From Girardinichthys multiradiatus (taxonomy: Eukaryota > Chordata > Actinopteri > Cyprinodontiformes > Goodeidae), in the NCBI RefSeq assembly GCF_021462225.1, contig NC_061805.1, positions 48,153,360-48,217,359 on the forward strand: a DNA stretch of 64,000 nucleotides. Direction: 5' to 3'. The position numbers and the translations under genes are program-made. The notes under the pieces were generated by a model. That model was not told where the DNA came from, ran no database searches, and worked only from the letters and a program-made list of their open reading frames with translations. Of the stretch, positions 21,610-33,200 are shown one piece after another. Position 1 is the first letter of the stretch; every line of letters starts with the position of its first letter.

Positions 21610-24600
21610 CATCTAAGCTTTGATTTCATTTAGCGATTCACACGAAAGATAAACAGAGTGAGAATCATGTTTTTTCAAAGGAATGTAGACTTGACAATCA
21701 TCAGCATAACAATGAAATAAAATTCCAAATTTCCTAGAAAAAGGAGTGCGTCTGCTAACCTTTCAAGCCAAATTCCTTGTACGTGTAAGTTTTCTTAAAT
21801 GCAGGCGGCTTTGTGTAACCACTAGAGGCGTGGAGTGGAATCCAGCAGTGTAATTGGACCACTACGTATTTAGTTTTTCTCTGACACCGCCCATTCTTAA
21901 AAGGTAAAATTAAGGATGTTCTAATCAGGATTTTTTTTGTCCCCAATACCGTTTCAAGTAATTGCAAAAGCCACTGAGTGACAATGAGTCCCAGTCCAAT
22001 ACTTAAAAAAATATGTTTTTTTTTTTTCTCTCACTCATTTTATCAGACCAAATTTTTCTGTTTTAGGCCATTTACCAAAATTATTTCTGTTTGCTAAATT
22101 CCAGAATAATGAGATTAGAATTTATAGACTCCATGATTCACAAGGTCATTTAGATTGACCTTACAACATTAGGCTGATCATGCCTCCCTGATAGGTGGAG
22201 GAATAAGAAGTTATCAGTCTTACACAAACTTTACATAAAAAGAGCCGGCACGGTGATGCAGCTGGTAGCTCTGTTGTCTTGCAGCAAAAAATCCCAGGGT
22301 TCATATCTCCGCCAGTCTTTCTGCATAGAGTTTGCATGTTGTCCCTGTGCATGTGTGGGTTCTCTGGTTTCCTAATTAAATGCGACTGCCATCACACTTC
22401 AGTCTAAACGGTTCACAAAATGCTGTGTAAACGTATAAGGTATGAGTCTGAGCGTGCACGATTGTTTGTCCTGTATGTCTCTGTTGCTCTGTGATGACCT
22501 GTCCAGAGGGTACAGACACCTTTCCAGATGGGAATATCTCAAAAACAGAATCCCACATGTATGCATGTGGATCTTCCCGTATATTATCTGTATATGGAAC
22601 ACATACGGACATATCGCCGCATCAGATAGTACCGGATCTGAATGCTTTTCGTGCGGTGTTGGGGAAATTGTTAGGCAAGCTCAGAGATACCATCAAGGAT
22701 GGATGCAGATCATCTAGCTATCTTTAGGAGAAATCTTTATGAGCTCCACACACATATAATAAATGACACCAAGATATGACTTTAACCATAAATATATCAC
22801 GACTGACATTTCCACATTTATTCATCATCCTGTATTCCCGAGCATGAGATCACGTCTTAGAATAAAACACAGCATTCACATATAAAGTTTGATCCAATCA
22901 GTTTTCAACGTTATGGTTAAATTTCCAATATAAATGTTTATAAATGTTATTGAAACATTTTTCTGTGTCTCATAAATAAGAAGCCTAAATGTGCTGTAAA
23001 AGCATTCAGATTTACGACACCCTGCTAGGTCGTTGGTTTCAGGGCATGTATTAACAAAGAACCCTGAGGCTAAAAGTAGCTCCTGGTGACATCATTCTAA
23101 AAAATAAATTTAGAATTTCTCAAATTATTGGATTTTTCTTAAAATTTTCCCTCGGTAAGGTAAAATTTATTCACAAAGCATCTTAGGCCTTGAGGCCTTC
23201 TAACTTGAGGAAATGGTAAGAGTAGTGAGGAGGACTTTTGGTGAGTTTAACAGTGTCTTAAGCAGGCAAGATGGCAGAGAAAGGAGAGATATTCTCCTAA
23301 AATGAACAACAGTGATTTAAAACGCTACCGGCTCGACCGTGCAGGGATCCATCCCCTTAATAGTCGAGTAAATGAGTACATAAACTTCTAACAATCATAC
23401 AATTATTAATATTGATAAGATAAATGATGTAAATGAGCTACAGTCAAACATGTTGATGCTGTATGACAATTAATTTAATTTGCTAACCATGATTTACACA
23501 TTCTATCATCAGTTAATTTCTCTCCATTGATTACAAATAGTACATTTGTTTTTGTTTTTGGTTGTTTCTTTTAACAACCAATCACAGCTCTGTGAGGACA
23601 TTGTGACACCTTGCAACAGGGTCAACCACATCTCCTCACTAAGATAGGAATTTTTGTCGTCTCCTCGGTCAGAGTCGCTCTCATGTCGCTCGCAGCAGAG
23701 AACAGAATCACTCTTAAGCTAGGAGTCCTTGCCAGGAATTTTTAGGCTGAGATACGAGCTCTCTGAGAGGACTCTGAGAATCTTTGAGATTGCAAGCCCT
23801 GTGTTTGAGATCTGGGGCCACATTCTGTGTAGGTAAGAGTTGGCTTTGTTTTAGTCTATGACCCAACGAGGGCATTTGAAAGGACCTGAAATGATACCTC
23901 TGTAGGTTCAGGTTTGAGTTCTTCTGGCTTTAATATCATACCTTCATGCAGTAATTCTCAGAAAATCACTGAGATGTGAGGGATTTCTGACCGGATAAAG
24001 TACCTTGTTTACCTTCATTTTTATGAAAGCGTATGTTTAATGGAAGTGTCAACTTTTAGGTTGCTAACAATTTTGTGTTGTGCTCATGACTTTTAAAAGA
24101 GCTAGAGAGGAAACTGGAAAGGAGGAAAAAAATGTTTTTTTATTTTGAAATTCGTCAGTTTCCAAAAAAAAAAAAAAAAACATTGAAAGATGTAAATCTT
24201 GCATAATTTTATCCATTTCTTTGAATGCTTTGGAAGAAGAGTCGGAGCTTTGAGCAGGGAGACCTTTTAACAGTTCATCACACTTTTTTCACATCAGTAG
24301 TGACATATATGTCCATCAGCGACTAAAACGACCATCAGTGCTCCCCAGCTTAGTTCTCCTTCTCCAAGCCACACCATTACAAGATATGCAACATACAGTA
24401 AATAAATATATGCATGGTAAAGTGTTTTCCATATACAAATATATTTTATGAAGCTTATTGTACAGGCATTTATTTTTTATCTAACATTTACAAGATAGTT
24501 TGAGCAGTAAGGATGAATAAGCTTTTTAAAAAACAGATTATATACGGTCCTGTTTTAATTTATGTATTTATGAAGTGCACTCCTGACTGTCAGAGCTGCA

Positions 24601-27095
24601 TAAAGGAGTCTTCAGTCTCATTATGCAGCATGCATTTGATTGCTTCTGTATGCTAAGGAGGCACGCTTTGAAAATGTGTCGGTACAAAAAACAAAGTTAG
24701 ACCATCTGCAAAATAAACATCTCTGAATATCAAAATTGTGAAATATTAATTCCAAAAATAAAGTCCACTGAGGATAATAGCTATCAAAAGAAGTAATACA
24801 GTCACAATTTGTAGGCTAGCTAATTTGTACCACATAAATATCCACAGCTGCTTGTTGCAGTTGTGCTTCATTGTTGAGCGAGGTCTGTTATCTGAATGAC
24901 GGAGTTGCGCTGAAGCTTTCAAGAGAAGGCTTTAAACAGTGAGATATATACAAAACAATGTACAAGAATGTAAAAAAAAAAAAAAGTTTTCTGCTCTATT
25001 AAAGGCTGTCTGCACTTAATAAATATCTGCTTTTTAGCTGTAATCTTATGACCTGTAAACTTCACTTCTGGTTGTTCAATGGTTTCCTGAATCAGAGTAC
25101 ATGTGATCAAACAGCAAACCCCTGAATAATTTATGTCAAAACTTAACTGAATTATCCAACCAGCATCATGAAGTCCACAGACTTCCTTGGTAACTGGGTA
25201 AAGTTCATCACTTTTGGTATTATTGAAATAACCTTTTAAAAAGAAGAAAAGAAAAAGCATTAACTCCTCTTATCAAATTCCAACTCGTCATAAACAATTT
25301 TGGTGTATTTGTTTTTATTTCCTGCGACTTTAGCCATTTAAAAGTTGTCACCCTTGTGCCATGGGTACCATCACTCACTCTGAAAAGAGAAAAATCAAGG
25401 TGATGCTGATCAATTAAAGGCTTCAAGGTAAAATACTTAAGCGAATACATACATACTTGCATAGTTGTTTTTGCAATAACAATCAGCTTAAAGCCTGAAT
25501 GATATGTAAAGCAAAACTGTTTTAGAGCAGCCCTATATTTTGATAGAATATACATTTTGTTCAGGAAAAAATATGCATTAAGGCACTTTGTAAATGTTAT
25601 TTTTCATAACAATTATTCTCAATTAGAGAAAAGACAACAGGAACATTTTAGAATACAAAAATAGTTGCATTGCTATGTGTGATTGCAAACAAATATTTTA
25701 AGTCTGATATCAGGCTTCTGCAATTATTTATTATAGATTTCTGTGATTTATTTTCCTTATCTAAGAAGGGTTTGGAACATCCCAACAAGAATTAGCTAAA
25801 TTTAAGGGCCTGGAGTTTTGTTCTAGAGAAGCATTTTTGTTTGATTTGCTGTTTTCCCTTAAAGGGTTAGTTTGAATATTTTTTGTGGGGTTCTGTTCAT
25901 AAGGTACATGTAGTAAATATCTTGCCTGCAGAGTGTAGTCTTCACTTAGACGAAATAGAGATCAGTAATCTAGCTAACAGCTAGTTAGTAAAAATCTTGA
26001 ACCAACTCCAGATTCAAAACTGCATACTGGTTTATGCAAATACTGGTTTGTGCACTAAACCACTGCTGCATTTGTATTATAAAGTTGTTTACATAGACAT
26101 CTAATGGTATTTGGGCTGAAAACATAGTTCATCCACAGTCTATGACACGTCTTTACTGTTGTTACAATTGTATTTGTTTTAAAGGACAGAAGGCCTCTTG
26201 TATCTTGGCCTGAACTAGCCATTGACTGGAAAAGCTAATCTTTGTTTCATCAAAATAAAGAGGCTAAGAGAGGAATCTACCGCAGGTAAGATGTTTACTA
26301 CTCATACAGTGTCAACAGAATCCCCCTTTAAAAAATATGGACAAACCCTTTAAGTTCAGAATCACTTCTTTCATACTGAAGTAAAATATTTTCTGAAATA
26401 TCAGATCTCTATAAAAATACAGACAAAATGTAGCTTACTCTCCTGCACCAAGTAAAAACAAAAAACTTAGTGGAGCAGTAATCTGAACACAAACGTGTAA
26501 ATCTATGGTTTATACGTCAAAACTCTGGCTTTGGAACCTAATATAATCCTCTATAGCAGCCAAGCCAGTAATTATACAAAATCCTCTTTTATAGCGAATA
26601 ACACAGTGATAGTACAGACATAAATACATACACAGAGTAACAAATACCATGCAAGTGCGAGCAGAGGTGACTTTTTATGGATACAGTGGACTTCGTGCTA
26701 TGAAGGAGAGAATGATGAGTGAACACGTCCCCTCAGCCCTCACCACAGCCATCAGTTCCAGCTGAGATTGGTTTTTCTTAATGATTCATATTTTTCCCTA
26801 AGTTTCTGTCTCTTTTATGCCTCATTTCGTGTGATTTGTCCCACCCTGCTGTAACCCAATGCAAGTTAGATGAGAAATACGCAGATAAGGAGTCAGTCAG
26901 TGCTGAGTCATGCCAATGTCATCCATTTCTACCCCTCAACTGATCAGTCTCTTCTTCACCTGGAACAGCAGGTGGCACTCTCCTCCAGTGCAAAAGGGAA
27001 GCTGTGCTCAGTGGATGTTTGTTTCAGGTTGCAAGATGTTGTTTTTCTTTAGTTGTTTTTGTAATATGAGGTACTGCTGCAGACAGGAAGCTGAA
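21610..27095. other. intergenic between prkg2 and bmp3
   Basis: AT-rich, with short homopolymer runs (poly-A at about 24164-24180). Apart from the R1 copy at 22244 I recognise no gene. The part closest to 27095 is probably bmp3 3' UTR, whose end I cannot place. Confidence 0.5.
22244..22530 (+). repeat. SINE-like family R1 with tRNA-like head
   Basis: The head GCCGGCACGGTGATGCAGCT with a B-box-like GGTTCATATC, then TTTGCATGTT and CTGTGATGACCTGTCCAG. It is the most complete but a diverged copy. Confidence 0.6.
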
Positions 27096-27287
27096 CTATC
27101 GACAGGCGCAGGAGTCGACAGTCATGTTGGGGTAGACTTTCAGCACTACGTTCTTGTCCTCGTCGAAGAAGAGGATGCTGAGGGAGGACATCTTCTCTGG
27201 GACGCAACACGGTTCAGGGATGCCAGGCACGACGCCCACGGCCCGGACGATGCTCTGGATGGTCGCGTGGTTTGAGGGCTTCAGAGC
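27096..27287 (-). CDS. bmp3: bmp3 exon 3, ligand C-terminus
   Basis: 192 nt encoding [18 protein letters not shown] through [12 protein letters not shown] and TAG. The acceptor is tttttgctccag. The last four knot cysteines (CC and CxC) are here. No clear nearby poly(A) signal: revcomp AATAAA candidates lie more than 1 kb downstream. Confidence 0.97.
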   Translation of the reverse strand, partial: ALKPSNHATIQSIVRAVGVVPGIPEPCCVPEKMSSLSILFFDEDKNVVLKVYPNMTVDSCACR

Positions 27288-30200
27288 CTGGAGCAAAAAG
27301 AAAGAAAATCAAACCTGTAATACTCTGTAGCATTAACCTTAGATGGGCTAACTAGCTAATGGACTAACTCTAACTACAACAAATATCTTACTTTTTTGTG
27401 CCATATGACAATGTGTACAATTGTTGCATTGTGATTGCTTGAGGTCACTGTGGTTTGCAGGCATGTGTTTAGATTTTAGTCCCAGCACAGCAATTTAACC
27501 AGCGTTGAGGTCTGAACTTTGACTGGGCCATTGTAACACTTTTTTCCATTGTCAGCCACTTGGCTGTAGATCTGCTGCTGTGTTTGGGATCATTGTTTTG
27601 CTGATAACCCAGTTTGAAGCAAGCTTCAGCTGTTGGACAGATGGACTCACATTAGACTCTAGAACATTTTGGTGTTCAGAGGAGATTGTGAACGACTCCA
27701 TGAGTGCAAGATGAACAGGCCTTCTATCTTTAAAGTATACCCCAAATTATCAGGCTCCAAAGTTTGTGTGAGGCGTTAATGATGTTATGCTGTTTATGGT
27801 TTTTCTCCAGACATGGTGCTGTGCTCTACTCTCTTCTTTGGTCCCAGCTGTCTATAAGGTCACCTCTCCAAAGGTTCTTGTGGTTCATCCAGGTGCACGT
27901 TGTGAAAACTAAGCTGTACTGCCATATTCTTTGTAGAGAGAAGATGTTTTCTCCTTAAATCCTTCCAAGCAAGTTATATTAATTCAGCCTTTTTCAAATT
28001 GTGCTGTCACAGAGTTAAATATTCAAAATTATGGATGAAACAAGACTTCCTGCTGAACTTTTTGTTGTTAAAGTGAGGTCTGTTACACCAGATGCTATCC
28101 AGTTGCAGTTAGCACGTGATTTTGGTCAAATAAGTCTAAGCCATTACAATGGGCTCTGATATGAAGGTGAGCGTTTTAACCTTTATACACTGTTACATAT
28201 ACACTACCGGTCAAAGGTTTTAGAATGCCTTTATCACATAATGGATCTGTTTATTTTAATGACAATTTAAATAGTAGATTCTCACCAGAGACAACAAACC
28301 TGTGAATGAACACACATGGAATTATGTGGTAAACAAAAAGTGTAAAATAATTAAACATTTTTATGTTTTATATTTTTACAAAATAGCCAACATTTGTTCA
28401 GTCATAACAGCAAAGGGCGGCTACTTTAAGGATTTTAAAATATAACATATTTAAAGTTATTTTACAATTTTACATACATAATTGCACATGTTGGAGTTTG
28501 CATGTTCTCCCCATGCATGCGTGGGTTCTCACCGGGTACTCCAGCTTCCTCTCACAGTCCAAAGACATGCCTGTTAGGTTAATTGGTAACTCTAAATTGC
28601 CCTTAGGTGTATGAATGAGTGTGTGCATGGTTGTTTGTGTGTTGCCCTGCGATGGTTTGGCGTCCTGTCCAGGGTGTACCCCGCCTCTCGCCCATAAACT
28701 GCTGGAGATAGGCACCAGCTTCCCGGCGACCCACTATGGAATAAGCGGTAGAAAATGACTGACTGACTAATTGCATGTATTCATTTACTGTTTTGATGCC
28801 TTCATTGAGAATCTACATACACTGTAAATAGTTATAACCATAAAGAAAACCATTAAATGAGAAAAGGCATTCTAAAACTAGTGTATGTTTGAGTCTATTT
28901 TGTACTTTGCTGTTGTGAGACTATAAGTATAAAATGAAGCAGCTGTTGAGCCCTGTTGATTGTGGCCACACTTCGTTTTATAAGCACTGAAGAAGCCTCC
29001 TTTTCAATGTTAACCTTGAATAAATAGTTACAAATAATAGTGTGTTAAAAAAAAATACATTTAATTAGACCTTTCTTGAGTTGCGAGATTTTGGCACACC
29101 TGTAAGGCTGACGCACAAGCTCCAACCCAGTAGGTGGCAATAACTATCCCAGAGTTTATTCATCAAAAGATCCACAAACGTATTGAGCACTGTGGCACTT
29201 CAAGCCTAACAGTACCTCAATGCAAAACTGTTGCTGAAACAATGACACAAGAGCTAACATTAGCTATAACAACCTATAACAGACCAGTTAGCAGGGTTCA
29301 GAGACAGGATGATTCTGCATCTAACATGAGCGGTGTAGTCAACCAAAAGATATTTGAATTAAAAAAAAACAGCCTATTGCGTCATATACTGCTATTTAAT
29401 AGCCTCTAATTAATAGCCACTATTTGAACCTTTAATTAATTAAATAACAAACTACCTTTACGTCATTTATCAGATAACATTTTTGGTTCTCTGTAGAAAT
29501 AAGAAACGGTGACAAAGTGACAATTTGTTAACGCTGTGAGAATGCTGAGGCTGGCTTACACTAAAGACGCTGAAATTAGCTTCTGCCTAGTTAATTCACA
29601 TTAGTGGTAAGCTAAGCAACTATTTCACAGTTTTAAGATGAGTTTGGATTGCATTTGATCCTCTGGTTCAGAGTCTAAAACACAAAACTGGACTCTATAA
29701 TTCTGCATTGAGCAGATGGATTTTAAAAAGCAGTTTTGGTTTTATTAAGCTTTTATTTTATTTGTGAAAACACACAGAAAGGTACAGTAACAATCTGAGT
29801 GATTTCTCCGGGTTTCAGAACTACCATATAATAACAAACAAGTATAAAATCCGTCATGACTGGTTAAACCTGGTCTGGTTCGTTTTTCACTGATTATAGA
29901 TTGTGTAAACACACTTTGTGATTTCTGAGACCTTTACTCTATTTCTTCTAATGGTTTTAAAATATATTGTTAAAATCCAGTCTTGTTCTTATGGACCCAA
30001 TGATGCAACTTTCCTCTCTTAACTCCTAAGCATTAAGGGTAGACCTTTCTTCCTTCCAACTTTATTAACAGTCGTTATCATAAATGAGCTAATTACACAC
30101 TGGTTTTATTATTTTAAGATGACATTATTGTGTTTAGCAAGCAGACTGGAAGCCAGCTGAACTATCTGAAATATACTAAAGTTTATAAAATGTCCAGTAG

Positions 30201-33200
30201 GAGGAGCTCAAACTTGTGTTCCTTGGTATCAAGTTTTGTTTTTACCTGTGCTTGCACGACCATTGAAGAGCCCAAAAGCTGTCTTTAAATGCCTGACAGT
30301 TCACACACCTGTTTGCTGCTTCAGGGCTCACTCTTACCTCACATCACAAAAGAAACGACAATAGACATAAAGCAGCTTTTAATAGAAACTATTTTGCAGC
30401 TTCTGAAAGTTCAAATTGACAAAGGAGATACAACATCACAGGCTTCTCCGAGTGAGCAGAAAAGCTGCAGAAGAGGGAGGCGGCTGCTTTCAAGGCCCCA
30501 GGCCTGACTGCTGGGACTAATTACATCCGACTACAAAGACCAGCAACTCCACACTAATGAATTAAATAGATGGAGCTGGAGCATTCCGGCCATGTTTAAA
30601 ATACCTGTGATGTTATCTTGTCACCGGGAGCCAACTTTTAACATTGTCTTCTAATTGTTTTTTCACTCTAGTTAAGGTGTAAAAATGTTGCAGAGGTCAG
30701 CCACCTGCTGTGAGACCTTTTTATTTAAATCTGCAGTTCAACCAATATTTACTGCATGTTTAGTGCATTAGGACTTTGCTTTGAACCAACCCTTTTTTTA
30801 TTAAATTACATCGCTATACTGTTGATGTTTATCTTCAAAGGCTTTGTGGTCCCTCTACAAAGTAGAGGAGAAACTGAAGAGGATCCATTGGCAGTGAAAC
30901 CACTGTGAGCAGTTTATTCTGGCAGTTGAAGATTAATATAATATAAAACAGACACGTTTCAGGCACTTCTGACTTTAATTGTACCAGGGTTAATATAACA
31001 CAGAGCCCTAACAGCATCGGTTAACGAAGACTGATGGACGTACTGGTTGCCGAACACAGCCGACTCTGTTTACTTAATGTCTGCAGAGAGCTCAGTGTTT
31101 GAACGTAAAGCATCTGCTTGTATGTTTTTATTCTTCTGTTACAGTATGTGGCCTCACTAATGGCTCCTGGAGTTCTACAATGTGTGTTTTTGGATCACCT
31201 CCTGATACAGACTTACATTAGGAGTAAAAAAGCGCGAAATGCAATCACTGGCCACTTTATTAGGTACACATAATATTATATATTATTAGGTACACCTGTT
31301 CGACATTATAGTTGCTAGGAGAAGACTGTGTGGTTTTAATGACAAAAGATAATGGTAACATAACAGATTGGGATGCATAGTTAATAGGTCCAGGAGGAAC
31401 AACCAGACATCCCTAAGACTGAGAAAGACCAGCTCATTCTGGGGCACCCAAGGCACTCCCAAGCAAAAAAGGAAATTTGGTCTCTCAGGGGGATTCTGTG
31501 TCAGTTCCTGGGTCTCCTCCAAGTGGGATGTGATGTAAAAACATCCAAACAGAGGCATTTAATATGCAACCTTACCCTGAACCACCTCATCTGATTTACC
31601 TGTACTTACAGGAAGATACTTGAACTACTCAGCATGATGTAGACACTGATCCTCAACCTGGAGGGAGCAATCCACCTTTTTTTCAGTTTAGAAAAAAACA
31701 TAGCTTTAGATTTGGAGAAGCTGCTTCTTATCACGGCTACTTTACACTCGACTGTGAACCATTCCATTGACTTGAAGATCCCAACAGAACAATATCATCT
31801 ACAAAAAGCAAAGATGAGATCCTGAGGCTCCACAGTGGTGCAGTTGTTGGGACTGTGTCACTGCAGTAAGAAGGTCCTGGGTTCAAATCCTGGCTGGGGG
31901 CTTTCAGCCAACCTACGTCTGCTTTGAGTGTGTGCATGGTTGCTTGTCTCATTTGCCTCAATATTGTCTTTTCCAGGGTGTACCATGTGTAACAATCTAG
32001 TCACATAATTGTGAGTTTTGTAATATGATTTAGGTTTTTTTTGTGCTGTTTCTTCAGTATCAATAATGAGCTATGGTAAATACTCTTGCGAAAGCAAGTA
32101 GGCAGGTCATTTTTGCAACCATCGAAATATTGTACTATTGTAATTAAATCATTACGGTATAATTGTTTGTCAACATTGAACACAGACACATATATATATA
32201 TATATATAATTTTATTTTTTTAGCACTAGAGGCCTTTATTTTTTGATAGTAGGCAGACAGGAAGGAGGGGCAAAGAGAGGGGGAGACATTCAGCAAAGGT
32301 CGCCGGGTCTGGGACTTGAACCCGGGATGGCCACTTCGAGGACTATAGCCTCTACATGTGGTTGCGCGCTAACCCCTACACCACCAGCGCCGCACCCTGA
32401 ATACATATATTTAGGAGTTTAAAGTCTCTTTTTGTTTTGCGAAAACTGAATTGTTAGACCAGAATGTGCTGTGCAACCTCGGGTGTCACGAACCAGAGAA
32501 CAGACACCTAAATCCAAACTTTTCAACTAGAGCTAATTTTTTTTGGTTTCAAGGTTTTATTCATGACAAAAACGAACACAGGAATATTTGTTTTCTCACC
32601 TTTGGCATTGGGAACTGGCAGGATCCCGAACAATAGTAGGCATCAAAAGACTTTGGTGATATAATCCATTCACTCCACCCGATGTCTGCAAAGTCCACCT
32701 TGAGGTACCTTCGAGCACAATTCCTGGGCTCATTCCACTGCTTCTTTCGTGCCTTTTTGATGGTCTGCTCGTCAAACTGCAGAAGAGGATTCTTGGATCG
32801 CTGATTCTTGCGGCTCTTTTTGCGTGGCCGACGGGGCTGCTTGTTTTCTAGAGGCTCGTATGGGCTCGTCTCATCCCATCCTCTAGTCTCATAAGGATAC
32901 TCGGGTCCAGGAAGCTCATTGTTTTGCAAAGGGAGAAGTACGTTCGCTGACCGCTTATGTCTGGAGTGCAGCTGTTCTTGCTCAGTGTTGTTGCGCTCTC
33001 TCAACTTATGGAAACTATGTGAAATGGAACCCTCACCTCCCAATGAGTGGTGTCTCTGGAGAGTGGCTACTACGCTTTCAGGCTCCGAGATGGCAGAGTC
33101 GTTGGCATAAACCAGGATGTAGGGCGAACGGTCAGACAGGAGCTTCTTCCACGGCTGAGGACCTTGCGAGGCAATGTCGATCCCGATGAGCAGCTCATCA

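Noticed and set aside
23280..23375. Short plus-strand reading RYRLDRAGIHPLNSR
   Set aside because: It faintly recalls the DGIHPN segment of LINE esterase-like ORFs, but it is too short and isolated to call.
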